Position numbers and translations under genes: made by a program. Shown piece by piece: positions 15,303 to 23,875 of a stretch of DNA of 64,000 nt (position 1 is its first letter; the number at the start of each line of letters is the position of its first letter). The notes under the pieces were generated by a model. It searched no databases. It was not told where the DNA came from and worked only from the letters and a program-made list of their open reading frames with translations. The DNA is from Micromonospora_I sp040659735. GTDB lineage: Bacteria > Actinomycetota > Actinomycetes > Mycobacteriales > Micromonosporaceae. The DNA is taken from NCBI RefSeq assembly GCF_040659735.1, contig NZ_JBFANZ010000009.1, forward strand, positions 84,650 through 148,649, given 5' to 3'.

Positions 15303-17555
15303 GTGACGCTGCGTGGACGGTTGACCGCGGCGTTTCTCGCTGTCGTGCTCGGCCCGGTGCTCCTCGGCGCCTTCTTCGTCGGGGCGACCGTCGCCGCGGT
15401 CAGATACAACCGCTCAATGGAGCGACTCGACCTCGCCGCCACGAGCGTGCGCACCTCGGTCAACGCCCTCTGCCAGCAACTACACGCCGCCGCCGACGCC
15501 GTCGCCATGCTCGCAGACCCGTCGCGCGTCGCCGTGGCGGCCAACCAGGTCGTCTCGCGCGGACTCGCCTCCGCTGTCGTGGTCACCCGCCCCGACGGCA
15601 AGCAACTCTTCGCCACCCCCGCCCGGCCGCCGCTGCCGTGGGCCGACTGCGCCGCGGCCGGCGGGACGGCCGGCCCCGAGGCGATCAGCGTGCGCGTGGA
15701 GATCCGGGACGCCGGCGGAGAGCCACTGGGCGAGGTCGTCGTCGCCCGGCGCCTCGACACCCCGTTCGTCACCCGGCTGGCGGCCGCGACGGGCGCCGCC
15801 ATCACGCTGCTGCCCGGCGACGCCACGCCACCCGACTCGCTGCGCAGCACGGAATCCGCGGACGTGCGCGACGCCGTGGTCGCCGCGGCACAGCGCCTAC
15901 GCGGCGACCGGACGGCCGACACCGACGTCGGCCGGTACGTCCGACGGGTCGGACCGTCCCCCGGACAGCCACTCCCGCTGGTGCTCTCCGTGCCCCGCAC
16001 CGTGCCGCAGGGGCTGTACGCGGTGCTCATCGTCACCGTTCTGCTCGCCGGCCTCCTCGCCGTGCTGGCCGCCTGGTGGCTGGCCCGCTCCACCACCCGA
16101 CCCCTCGCCGAACTCGCGCACGCCGCCGACCGGGTCGCCGACGGTGACCTGGCCGCCCGCGTGCCGGTACGGACCAACGACGAGGTGGGACAGCTGGCGA
16201 GCGCGTTCAACCGGATGACCCGGGAGACCCAGACCTACGTGCAGGCGCTGACCGTCAGCCGGGACCAGTTGCGTGGGCACCTCGCGATCCTCGGCGACAC
16301 CCTGTCCAGCACCCATGACCTGAAGCGGATCCTGCAGGTGATCCTGCAGACCGCGCTCGTCGCGACCGGCGCCCGGGCCGGCGCGGTGCTGGTGCTCGAC
16401 CCCGCGACCGGCCTGCTGGTCGGGCAGTACGCCGAGGGCCTGGACGGCAGCCTCGGACTGCCCGCGCCGACGCAACCCGCCGACGCGCTGCCCGCCGTCG
16501 ACGCCGGATCGGACGCCGCCCCCGCTTCCGACGCCGGCACCGACCACGAACCGGAGACGTTGACGGTGCCGATCGGCACCGGACTGCTCGGTACGGTCGC
16601 GGCGAGCGGTGAACCGCTGCGGGGACGGGTGGACCGCGACGGTCCGGTGCTGTCACCGGAGGAGCCGGCCTGCCACACGTACGTGGCCGTGCCCTTCTCG
16701 GTTCCCGGGCAGCCCGTCGACCCGCCGCCGGCCACTCCCGGCGCGTCCGCCGCACCACCCGCCGCCGAGCCGCCGACCTCGCTCGGGGTGCTCGCCCTCT
16801 ACGACCGGCTCGGCTCCGACGAATTCGACGACGCGGACCTGAGCACCCTGCGCACCTTCGCGGGCCAGGCGGCCGTGGCGGTCGACAACGTGCGCGTGCA
16901 CCGGGAGGCGCAGCGCCTGTCGCTGACGGACCCGCTCACCGGGCTGTGGAACTACCGGCACCTGCAGGAGTCGATCCGGCGGGAGGTGGAGCGCGCCAAC
17001 CGCTTCGGCCGGATGCTGACCGTGCTCGCCCTCGACCTCGACTTGTTCAAGGAGGTCAACGACACGCACGGTCATCCGGCCGGAGACAGCGTGCTCGCCG
17101 AATTCGCCGAGCGGATCCGCGCCGAGATCCGCGAGGTGGACCTCGCGTTCCGTAACGGCGGCGAGGAATTCGTGGTGCTGCTGCCCGAGACGGACGCGCA
17201 CGGCGGAACGGTGGTGGCCGAACGGCTCGGAGCGGCCATTCGCGACACGCCGATCGTGGTCGAGGGGAACGGCGGGAACGACACCGTGAGCATCGCGGTG
17301 ACCGTCTCCATCGGAATCGCCGTCTACCCCGACCACGCCGCGACCGGACAGCAGGTGCTCGACGCGGCCGACGACGCGCTCTACGCGGCGAAGGCGGCCG
17401 GACGGAACACGTACCGGCTGGCGGTCGCGCGACCGGGCACGGACGACGAGGAGGTCGCGGTCCCGGCCGGCGCAGACGGCCAAGAAGGTGACCTTCCGCA
17501 GGCCGGCGGCGCGTCTTTCGGGGCACAGCCGCCGAGACAGAGCCGTGGCCGATAG
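15303..17555 (+). CDS. Membrane diguanylate cyclase with HAMP, GAF and GGDEF domains
   Basis: 750-aa c-di-GMP synthase. Order: transmembrane helix (about 7-27), extracytoplasmic sensor region (about 30-236), second helix (about 238-262), HAMP (about 260-312), GAF-like domain (about 330-535), then GGDEF (about 540-705). The active-site motif is GGEEF at 619-623. A product-inhibition site RxxD (REVD, 610-613) lies exactly five residues upstream, so the enzyme should be feedback-inhibited. The GAF region carries two acidic/alanine insertions. GTG 15303 puts the first helix at the N terminus. No EAL domain is present. The signal sensed is unknown. The C terminus is a short disordered tail just before galU. 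Confidence 0.93.
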   Translation: MTLRGRLTAAFLAVVLGPVLLGAFFVGATVAAVRYNRSMERLDLAATSVRTSVNALCQQLHAAADAVAMLADPSRVAVAANQVVSRGLASAVVVTRPDGKQLFATPARPPLPWADCAAAGGTAGPEAISVRVEIRDAGGEPLGEVVVARRLDTPFVTRLAAATGAAITLLPGDATPPDSLRSTESADVRDAVVAAAQRLRGDRTADTDVGRYVRRVGPSPGQPLPLVLSVPRTVPQGLYAVLIVTVLLAGLLAVLAAWWLARSTTRPLAELAHAADRVADGDLAARVPVRTNDEVGQLASAFNRMTRETQTYVQALTVSRDQLRGHLAILGDTLSSTHDLKRILQVILQTALVATGARAGAVLVLDPATGLLVGQYAEGLDGSLGLPAPTQPADALPAVDAGSDAAPASDAGTDHEPETLTVPIGTGLLGTVAASGEPLRGRVDRDGPVLSPEEPACHTYVAVPFSVPGQPVDPPPATPGASAAPPAAEPPTSLGVLALYDRLGSDEFDDADLSTLRTFAGQAAVAVDNVRVHREAQRLSLTDPLTGLWNYRHLQESIRREVERANRFGRMLTVLALDLDLFKEVNDTHGHPAGDSVLAEFAERIRAEIREVDLAFRNGGEEFVVLLPETDAHGGTVVAERLGAAIRDTPIVVEGNGGNDTVSIAVTVSIGIAVYPDHAATGQQVLDAADDALYAAKAAGRNTYRLAVARPGTDDEEVAVPAGADGQEGDLPQAGGASFGAQPPRQSRGR

Positions 17556-17558
17556 TCT
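17553..17558 (+). promoter_or_regulatory. -10 box TAGTCT, leaderless galU operon
   Basis: TAGTCT overlaps the end of the diguanylate cyclase gene and lies 6 nt before ATG 17565. There is no ribosome site. It is the likely promoter of galU-moeA-rimJ. Confidence 0.5.
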
Positions 17559-17564
17559 CGCGGC

Positions 17565-18527
17565 ATGTCGGAGGATGCAGCCACCCAAGCAACGACGACC
17601 ACCAGTCCGACGAGCGGACGGCGGGCGGTGAAGGCCGTTATCCCGGCCGCCGGCCTCGCAACCCGCTTCCTACCCGCGACGAAGGCCGTGCCGAAGGAGT
17701 TGCTGCCGCTGGTCGACCGACCGGTGCTGCAGTACATCGTCGAGGAGGCGGCGCAGGCCGGCATCGGCGACGTGCTCCTCATCACCGGACGCGGCAAGAC
17801 CTCCATGGTCGACCACTTCGACCGTCAGCCCTACCTGGAATCGCGGCTGGAGGAGAAGGGCGACACCAAGCGGCTCGAGGCCGTCCGGCGCCCCAGTGAG
17901 CTCGCCGAGATCTACACCTGCCGCCAGGGCGAGCCGCTCGGGCTGGGGCACGCAGTGTCCTATGCCGAGTCGCACGTCGGCAACGAGCCGTTCGTGGTCC
18001 TGCTCGGTGACGAGTTCGTCGACAAGGCCGACCCGCTGCTGCCGGCCATGATCGAGCTGCAGGCCCGCACCGGCGGCATCGTGCTCGCCTTCATGGAGGT
18101 CGCGCTGGAGGAGGTCAAGCGGTACGGCATCGCCTCGGTCGCGCCCGCCGACGAGGAACTGGGCGGCGCCACCGAGGTGGTCCGGGTGACCGGGTTGGTC
18201 GAGAAGCCGGCGCCGGAAGACGCGCCGAGCCGACTCGCCGTGCTCGGCCGTTACGTGCTGCCCGGTCACATCTTCGAGGCCATCAAGCGCACCAAGCCGG
18301 GCAGCGGCGGGGAAATCCAGCTGACCGACGCGATGGCGATGCTGCTGGCGGAGGGGACGCCGGTCCACGGCATCGTCTACCGCGGCACCCGTTACGACAC
18401 CGGCGCTCCGCTCGGTTACCTCCAGGCCGTTGTGCAGCTCGCCGCCGAGCACGAGGGCCTGGGAGAAGAATTCCGTGGCTGGCTCCGCCAGTTCGTCGAG
18501 AACATGCCCGAGGTGCGCGCTACATGA
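17565..18527 (+). CDS. galU: UTP-glucose-1-phosphate uridylyltransferase
   Basis: 320-aa nucleotidyltransferase making UDP-glucose from UTP and glucose-1-phosphate, feeding cell-wall and trehalose/glycogen pathways. The signature PAAGLATRFLPATKAVPKEL is near the N terminus, and EIQLTDAMAML with GTRYDTGAPLGYL near the C terminus is diagnostic for GalU. The length is normal. Its stop overlaps the moeA start (ATGA). The order galU-moeA-rimJ-sepX is conserved in actinobacteria, including mycobacteria. Confidence 0.95.
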   Translation: MSEDAATQATTTTSPTSGRRAVKAVIPAAGLATRFLPATKAVPKELLPLVDRPVLQYIVEEAAQAGIGDVLLITGRGKTSMVDHFDRQPYLESRLEEKGDTKRLEAVRRPSELAEIYTCRQGEPLGLGHAVSYAESHVGNEPFVVLLGDEFVDKADPLLPAMIELQARTGGIVLAFMEVALEEVKRYGIASVAPADEELGGATEVVRVTGLVEKPAPEDAPSRLAVLGRYVLPGHIFEAIKRTKPGSGGEIQLTDAMAMLLAEGTPVHGIVYRGTRYDTGAPLGYLQAVVQLAAEHEGLGEEFRGWLRQFVENMPEVRAT

Positions 18528-19843
18528 CAGCTACCGCCGACGCCGAGAAGGCGGCTCTCGCCGAGCTGACGCCCCTCGCCGACTACCTGGGCAGCGTGTT
18601 GCGCAGACTGCGCGCGCTGCCCCCGCTCGAGATCGACCTCACCCAGGCGTACGGGAACCTGCTCGCCGAGGATGTCGTCGCGCCGCACTCGTTCCCGGCC
18701 TTCGACCAGGCCGCGATCGACGGCTACGCGGCGCGCTGGGAGGACATCGCGAGCGCCGGTCGGGGCGGCCAGTTCGGCCCGATCGGCGGGGTGTCCGACG
18801 GGCCGGGCCGACCGGTGCGGCTCAACGTCGTGGGTGACCTGGGGGCGGCGAGCTGGCGCCCCGTCCGGCTCACCCCCGGCACCTGTTTCTCGGTCGCGGC
18901 GGGTTCGCCGCTGCCGGCCGCCGCCGACGTGGTCGTGCCGATCGACTGGACCGACCAGGGCATGGCGGCCGTGGAGATCTTCCAGGCGCCGAAACGTGGC
19001 TACGGGCTGCGCCGCACCGGCGAGGAGCTTCCCGCCGGCGCGGTGCTGGCCCGGGCCGGCACGTACGTCACACCGGCCATGATCGCGGTCTTCGCGGCGA
19101 CGGGGATCGGCCACGTCGTGGTCCGTCCCAGCCCGCGTGTGGTGATCGTCGCGACCGGCGACGAGCTGGTCGACGTCGGCCGGGGCAGCCAGCCCGGCCA
19201 GGTGGTCGACGCCAACTCGCACGCGCTCACGGCCGCCGCGGCCGAGGTGGGTGCACTGGCCTACCGCGTCGGCATCTGCGACGACGATCCCGAGGGGCTG
19301 CGGGGGCTCCTCGAGGACCAGACGTTGCGGGCCGACCTCATCATCACCAGCGGCGGCACGGGCACCGGACCCGGCGACATGGTGCGCCGCATCCTGTCCC
19401 GCCGCGACGGCGGCCGAGCCGGACCCGTCACCTTCACCGAGGTGGCGCTCTACCCGGGCACCTCCCTCGGATTCGGCACGGTCGGCGCCGAGGAGGTGCC
19501 GGTCGTCTGCCTGCCCGGTGAGCCCGGCGCGGCCCTGATCGGCTTCGAGGTCCTGGCCCGCCCGGCAATCCAGCTCCTCGCCGGCGCCGAGCCCGTGTTC
19601 CGGCCGAGCGTGCGCGCGCACCTGCTGGAGACGGTCTCCTCGCCGACGGGGTTGCGGGAGTTCCGGCCCGCCCACGTGGCTGAGCGGCGTGGCGGCGGCT
19701 ACACGGTGCAGCCGTTGCGCGGCGGGCCGTACACCCTCTCGGGTCTGGCCGAGGCGAACGGACTGCTCGTACTGGGGGAGCGGGTGACCACCGCAGCAGC
19801 CGGATCCACCGTCGACGTGTTGATGCTGGACCGGCGACGGTGA
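18524..19843 (+). CDS. moeA: Molybdopterin molybdotransferase MoeA-like (Glp)
   Basis: 439-aa enzyme of the MoeA/Glp family that inserts molybdate into adenylated molybdopterin. Features: the N-terminal MoeA domain with FDQAAIDGYAARW, the MoCF domain with VIVATGDELVDVG, TSGGTGTGPGDM and LPGEPGAALIG, and the C-terminal domain IV (VQPLRGGPYTLSGLAEANGL). It overlaps galU by 4 nt and rimJ by 4 nt (GTGA), so the three are translationally coupled. Other moa/mob genes are not in the window. In this conserved actinobacterial locus the moeA copy may be one of several. Confidence 0.92.
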   Translation: MTATADAEKAALAELTPLADYLGSVLRRLRALPPLEIDLTQAYGNLLAEDVVAPHSFPAFDQAAIDGYAARWEDIASAGRGGQFGPIGGVSDGPGRPVRLNVVGDLGAASWRPVRLTPGTCFSVAAGSPLPAAADVVVPIDWTDQGMAAVEIFQAPKRGYGLRRTGEELPAGAVLARAGTYVTPAMIAVFAATGIGHVVVRPSPRVVIVATGDELVDVGRGSQPGQVVDANSHALTAAAAEVGALAYRVGICDDDPEGLRGLLEDQTLRADLIITSGGTGTGPGDMVRRILSRRDGGRAGPVTFTEVALYPGTSLGFGTVGAEEVPVVCLPGEPGAALIGFEVLARPAIQLLAGAEPVFRPSVRAHLLETVSSPTGLREFRPAHVAERRGGGYTVQPLRGGPYTLSGLAEANGLLVLGERVTTAAAGSTVDVLMLDRRR

Positions 19844-20478
19844 TGCGGTCGGCGCCGGGGTGGCCGGTGGAGCTCGCCGACGGTCCGGTGCTGCTCCGCC
19901 CCTACCGGCGGTCCGACGCGACGGCCTGGTCGCAGGTGCGCCGCGCCAACCAGGCCTGGTTGGCGCCCTGGGAGTCCTCCCCGCCGGGTCCCTGGGTCGA
20001 GCTCAACTCGCCGAGCGCCTTCCATTACGTGCACCGTGACCAGCGGAGGTCGGCGCGGCGCGGAGAGAGCATGCCGTTCGCGGTCTGCCTGCGCGAAGGC
20101 GGGCAGGAGCGGCTCGTCGGCCACCTCAACCTGGGCAACATAGTGCGGCGGGCGTTCTGCTCGTCGTACGTCGGCTACTGGATCGACGCCGCCGTCGCCG
20201 GGCGCGGGGTGATGCCGACCGCGCTCGCGCTCGCCGTCGACCACGCCTTCACCGTCGGTGGACTCCACCGCGTCGAGGTCAACATCCGGCCGGAGAACGG
20301 GCCGTCGCGGCGGGTGGTGGAGAAGCTCGGCTTCCGCGAGGAGGCGTACCACCCGCGCTACATGCACATCGACGGTGCCTGGCGGGACCACATCGGATAC
20401 GCCCTCACGAGCGAAGAGGTCCTCGCCGAGGGCGGCCTGCTGGCGCGCTGGAAACGGCACCGCGCCGCCGCTCGTTGA
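19840..20478 (+). CDS. GNAT N-acetyltransferase, RimJ-like
   Basis: 212-aa acetyl-CoA-dependent N-acetyltransferase of the RimJ/RimL group. The opening VLLRPYRRSDATAW is followed by YWIDAAVAGRGVMPTALALA (acetyl-CoA binding loop, here GRGV) and VEVNIRPENGPSRRVVEKLG, then GAWRDHIGYALTSEE at the end. It may modify the N terminus of a ribosomal or other protein; the substrate is unknown. GTG 19840 overlaps the moeA stop; ATG 19843 directly follows and is equally possible. Confidence 0.9.
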   Translation: MMRSAPGWPVELADGPVLLRPYRRSDATAWSQVRRANQAWLAPWESSPPGPWVELNSPSAFHYVHRDQRRSARRGESMPFAVCLREGGQERLVGHLNLGNIVRRAFCSSYVGYWIDAAVAGRGVMPTALALAVDHAFTVGGLHRVEVNIRPENGPSRRVVEKLGFREEAYHPRYMHIDGAWRDHIGYALTSEEVLAEGGLLARWKRHRAAAR

Positions 20479-20650
20479 TCTTTTCTATTCGCCGCGGTCG
20501 GCGCGGCGCACAATTTTCCCGCTCCGCCGCCCGTAACCTGAAGTAACTGGGACGTACGGCAACCAACAGCCCATTGTTCCTCCGGAAATCCCTGACCAGG
20601 GAGCGGGCGGGCCGGCCGGTTGCCTCTTGCAGGTGACGGGAGGGGTGAGG

Positions 20651-21469
20651 GTGCCGACCTCGGTGCTCCTCGCCGTCCTCGCCGCCGCCGGGTTGCTCGC
20701 CCTTGCACCGGCACTGGTTCGCCGGTACGACGCGACCGAGCGCCTGGTCGCGGAGCGGGCGCAGTCGACGGCGCGGGTATTGCAGCGCCGCCGGCGGCGT
20801 CGTACTGTCCCGGGCCGGCGTCCCGTCAACCCGCCGCGCCTCGTCGTCACACTCCGCGCCGGGGTGCCGTCCGCGACGCCCGTCTCCGGCACGCCGGCTT
20901 CCGCCCCGGTCTCCGGCCCACCGGGCTCCGGCCGCCGCACGGCGTGGCTGCGCTCCGTTCCCCGCAACGGGGGACGGTCCCGGCGTCGCCCGCCCGCCCG
21001 GCACCACACTCCCGCCGTCTACCGCCGACGTCGCGTCTTCGCCGCCCTGCTGCTGCTCAACGTCGTCGAACTGGTCGGCGTGGTCGTGGTCAGCTCCGGC
21101 TTCTGGATCAGCTTCTCGGTCACTGCGACGCTCCTCGCCATCTACATGGTCCACCTGCGTAACCGGGCGATCCTCGGGCGACGCCGTCGGCGCGAGGAGG
21201 CGCGGGAGGCGGCGTGGCTGGCGGCCCGGCAGGCGGAGGTACGCCGGGAGCAGGCCCGCCGGGCGGCGGCCCGCCGCGAGGCGCAGCGGCGGCTGGCGGT
21301 CCAGCGCGAGGCCGTGCGGCGCGCCGCGATGGGGCTGGACCGACCTCGCGACCTGCCCGCTGCGGCGGCGGGCGGCGGCGTGGCCGGTTCCGTCTCCTAC
21401 CGCCGTTCCGGTGGCCTGCGCGGTCGCGCGTACGAGGCGGGCCGCCCCGGCTCCGCCCACTCCGCCTAG
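20651..21469 (+). CDS. SepX/GlpR-like divisome membrane protein
   Basis: 272-aa protein with an N-terminal helix (VLLAVLAAAGLLALAPALV), a basic RRRRRR linker, and two central helices (about residues 126-170: VFAALLLLNVVELVGVVVV and SVTATLLAIYMVHL). A long alanine/arginine coiled segment follows. The architecture and its place after galU-moeA-rimJ match the actinobacterial SepX/GlpR protein, which works with FtsZ and other division proteins at the septum. GTG 20651 was chosen because GGAGG lies 7 nt upstream; GTG 20645 is also possible. The assignment rests on both synteny and topology. Confidence 0.78.
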   Translation: MPTSVLLAVLAAAGLLALAPALVRRYDATERLVAERAQSTARVLQRRRRRRTVPGRRPVNPPRLVVTLRAGVPSATPVSGTPASAPVSGPPGSGRRTAWLRSVPRNGGRSRRRPPARHHTPAVYRRRRVFAALLLLNVVELVGVVVVSSGFWISFSVTATLLAIYMVHLRNRAILGRRRRREEAREAAWLAARQAEVRREQARRAAARREAQRRLAVQREAVRRAAMGLDRPRDLPAAAAGGGVAGSVSYRRSGGLRGRAYEAGRPGSAHSA

Positions 21470-21560
21470 CCCCTGCCCCGCCGCTCCGCCCCCGGCACTC
21501 ACCCGTCCCGCTCCACCCCGCGGCACTCACCCGTCCCGCTCCGCCCCCGGCACTCACCCG
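21470..21560. repeat. Degenerate tandem repeats downstream of sepX
   Basis: A run of imperfect copies of a unit built on GGCACTCACCCGTCCCGCTC, seen three times between about 21494 and 21562. The copies lie between the sepX stop and the large palindrome. They look like slippage-derived intergenic repeats. No gene is present. Confidence 0.65.
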
Positions 21561-21620
21561 TCGATCAAGGGCGTTTTCACATGGTTCGATCTCCGATCGT
21601 GTGAACATGTCCTTGATCGA
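21561..21620. repeat. Dispersed long palindrome, copy 1
   Basis: Imperfect inverted repeat. The left arm 21561-21580 and right arm 21601-21620 match at 17 of 20 positions, and two of the three differences would be G-U pairs in RNA. The arms share the core CGATCAAGG...TTCAC with the perfect copy at 53744-53801. Placed after sepX, it may end that transcript. See the separate finding. Confidence 0.8.
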
Positions 21621-21776
21621 CGACGAACTCCTTGATCGGCACGACGTGGCACCGGGCCGAAACGCGGCACGCCGGGGCTGGATTCGCGGTCGTGCCTGCG
21701 GACCTGTTAACCTAGGCGCCGGCTCGCCGCCGGGAACGTTGGAGGCGAGCTACCCAACCGGACTGACGTCCGGTGG

Positions 21777-21852
<76 letters not shown>

Positions 21853-21904
21853 CCAGGTCAAAGGCCGTTTCCCGCAGTGGGAGACGGCCTTTTTCAATCT
21901 GGTA

Positions 21905-22110
21905 CAGCAGTGAAGCTCACGTCCGAGTTGTTTGCCGAGGCGCTTGAGCGCGGTCCGGGTGGCTTTGGACGGCGCCTCGCCGTAGACGTTCATGGTGAGC
22001 GCGATCTGGGTGTGTCGCAGGATCTGCATGTCGACCCGGGGGTGGACGTCGAGCGCCACCAGCAGGGAGGCCCAGGTCCGTCGGGTGGTGTGTACGGAGA
22101 TCTCCCGCAC
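21905..22110 (-). pseudogene. Tyrosine integrase, C-terminal fragment
   Basis: This piece encodes the catalytic end of a phage/ICE tyrosine recombinase: the H-x-x-R box (VHTTRRTWASLLVALDVHP), the third box (ILRHTQ) and the nucleophile tyrosine in MNVYGE, then LKRLGKQL. The N-terminal and core parts are absent here; a matching core fragment lies 1 kb away at 23164-23640. The reading frame runs on antisense through the tRNA-Ala without a normal stop. The position next to the tRNA is typical of an integrated element's int gene. Confidence 0.85.
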
Positions 22111-22208
22111 GCCCGCAGCGTACTGTCCTGGACGAGGTGCGCAGAAACTTACAAGCGAGGGGTCGAGGCTGCCATTGGCTCCCAGTGTGAACCTTCGAGC
22201 CGGTCAGC

Positions 22209-22883
22209 TCAGTCGAGCCACCACGCCCACACGTCACGGCCGAACGGCGTCAACCCTACTGCGAGGATGATCGCGCAGATCACGGTGCCGGTGGCGAGTA
22301 CCCAGGTATGAACGGCGGACAAGTGAGTGCGTTGTCGGGTGAGGATTACGATGCCGGCCACGGCAAAGAGGAACGCCAGGGGAACGGTGAAAGCGATCAT
22401 GTACCAGGCGATGCCGCCGAGGAACGCGACAGGATGGGTCCAGTCGCCTGCGGCGAACGGATAGGGCGCGGTGTTGTCTTCGTCGGGCGTGCCTCGTTTG
22501 AAGTACCACGACAGCTGTAGGGAGTAGAGGTCGCCGAGGATGAGCTGCAGGGTTGCAATGGCCCCAGCGAACCACCGAGCGGCGCGACCCCTCTCTTTCT
22601 TCTTGGCTGCGGCCATGTCTGCCTTGGCCTTGTTCAGGGCGTTCCGGGCCCACACGTACTTCCGGGCCAGCAGCGCGAAACCGGCGGCGATGACCACCAG
22701 GCCGGGCCCGGGTGCCACCATCATGATCACACCGGCCATGACGAGCAACCACCCGGCGACGGTAATGACCGCGTTGCGGCTATAGGACCAGACGGCACTG
22801 GCGGTAGGACGAATCGGCGACACGCAAGCATGGTCAGCCCGTTGCCAAGCCGTCTGAGGATGTATGGCGATGATGACAACCAT
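22209..22883 (-). CDS. PGPGW-type (TIGR02611-like) transmembrane protein
   Basis: 224-aa membrane protein. The first helix pair contains the family hallmark APGPGLVVIAAGFALLA after NAVITVAGWLLVMAGVIMMV. A basic segment follows (NKAKADMAAAKKKERGRAAR), then two more helices near the C terminus (YMIAFTVPLAFLFAVAGIVI and VLATGTVICAIILAVGL). Known family members are shorter, so the C-terminal half is an addition. The function is unknown. ATG at 22881-22883 was chosen because upstream sequence does not read as a membrane protein N terminus. It sits between the two integrase fragments and on the same strand, which suggests it arrived by rearrangement or insertion. Confidence 0.75.
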   Translation of the reverse strand: MVVIIAIHPQTAWQRADHACVSPIRPTASAVWSYSRNAVITVAGWLLVMAGVIMMVAPGPGLVVIAAGFALLARKYVWARNALNKAKADMAAAKKKERGRAARWFAGAIATLQLILGDLYSLQLSWYFKRGTPDEDNTAPYPFAAGDWTHPVAFLGGIAWYMIAFTVPLAFLFAVAGIVILTRQRTHLSAVHTWVLATGTVICAIILAVGLTPFGRDVWAWWLD

Positions 22884-23163
22884 TAGTGACCGCAGGTGCC
22901 GAGTCAGAAGGTGCCGTCGCGTGACTGCCCAGCGAGGAGGCAGCGAACACCTGAGCGAGGGACGCGACCAGTAGTCGGCGAAGCAGGGCAACCCTGCGCG
23001 TACCACCGTCTCCTGACGCTGCGCGACACCCGTGGACAACCCGTACCCGGCTCCCCCGGCGGGGGTCGCGGGCCGCGGGCTGACGGTCAGCGGCCGACGC
23101 GAATGCGGTCTGCCGCGTACAACTCGCGGGAGCCGTCAGCGGGGAAGACGGGGAGAAGGCCTT

Positions 23164-23640
23164 TTCACGGTGAAACCTCGGCTCGATCGGGGTGCCGGGC
23201 CGGGTGGTGAAGACGAGTCCCGTCTCGTGCCAGTCCTTCCCGGCTTCGTTGCGGCGTGTGTCCTGTTCCTCGCGGCGGGCTCGTAGGGCTGCCGCGCAGA
23301 TGTCGGGCAGCGGCAGCGTTCCGTCAGACGACTCGGTGTTGGTCCCGGTGCAGGAGCTGCCGGCGGACCCGTTGGAGCTGGAAGGCCACCGCCAGCTCCC
23401 CGCCGTCCAGGTCGACGTCCTCCCAGCGCAGACCCAGCACCTCGCCCCGGCGCAGACCGAGGTCGAGAATCAGCACGTACGCGCCGTAGAGCGCATCATG
23501 GTCAGCGCGGGCGGCTTCCAGGAACTGGCGAACCTCGGCCTGCTGGTGCAGCTTGACGGTGCGTTGGCGCTGATCGTCGGCCGGGCTGTTTCGCCACGCA
23601 CGGCCAAGCTGGCCTGAACCGTGGCGGATACAGCAACGAG
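23164..23640 (-). pseudogene. Tyrosine integrase core fragment with frameshift
   Basis: Minus-strand reading gives an integrase core. One frame has RTVKLHQQAEVRQFLEAARA, then YGAYVLILDLGLRRGEVLGL (holding the first catalytic arginine) and RWEDVDLDGGELAV up to about 23345. It then meets a stop, but the adjacent frame continues with TESSDGTLPLPDICAAALRA and HETGLVFTTRPGTPIEPRF. A single frameshift near 23335-23345 therefore separates two halves of one protein. The similarity ends at about 23164. The missing C-terminal end corresponds to the fragment at 21905-22110. Confidence 0.85.
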
Positions 23641-23864
23641 TACAGCAACCGCACCGGCCGCGGCCGGTGCGGCCAGCCGAAGGGCGGCACGCTGCACCGG
23701 TTCGACCACTCCCGACCGTTCTGCCGGCACTCCGTAGGTTCAGGACCTTGGTCGCACGCGTTGTGGTCCGTACCTGGTCCGCGAACGGGACTGCAAAAAG
23801 ATCGTGCGGGTGTCGCTGGCCATCTAAGGGGCTGGACCCGCAGGCGGGTCGGCGTGCGTACGCT

Positions 23865-23870
23865 TATCAT
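23865..23870 (+). promoter_or_regulatory. -10 box TATCAT, leaderless heptad-repeat gene
   Basis: TATCAT ends 5 nt before GTG 23876. A second TANNNT box, TACGCT, is at 23859-23864. No ribosome site is present. Confidence 0.4.
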
Positions 23871-23875
23871 CAGGC

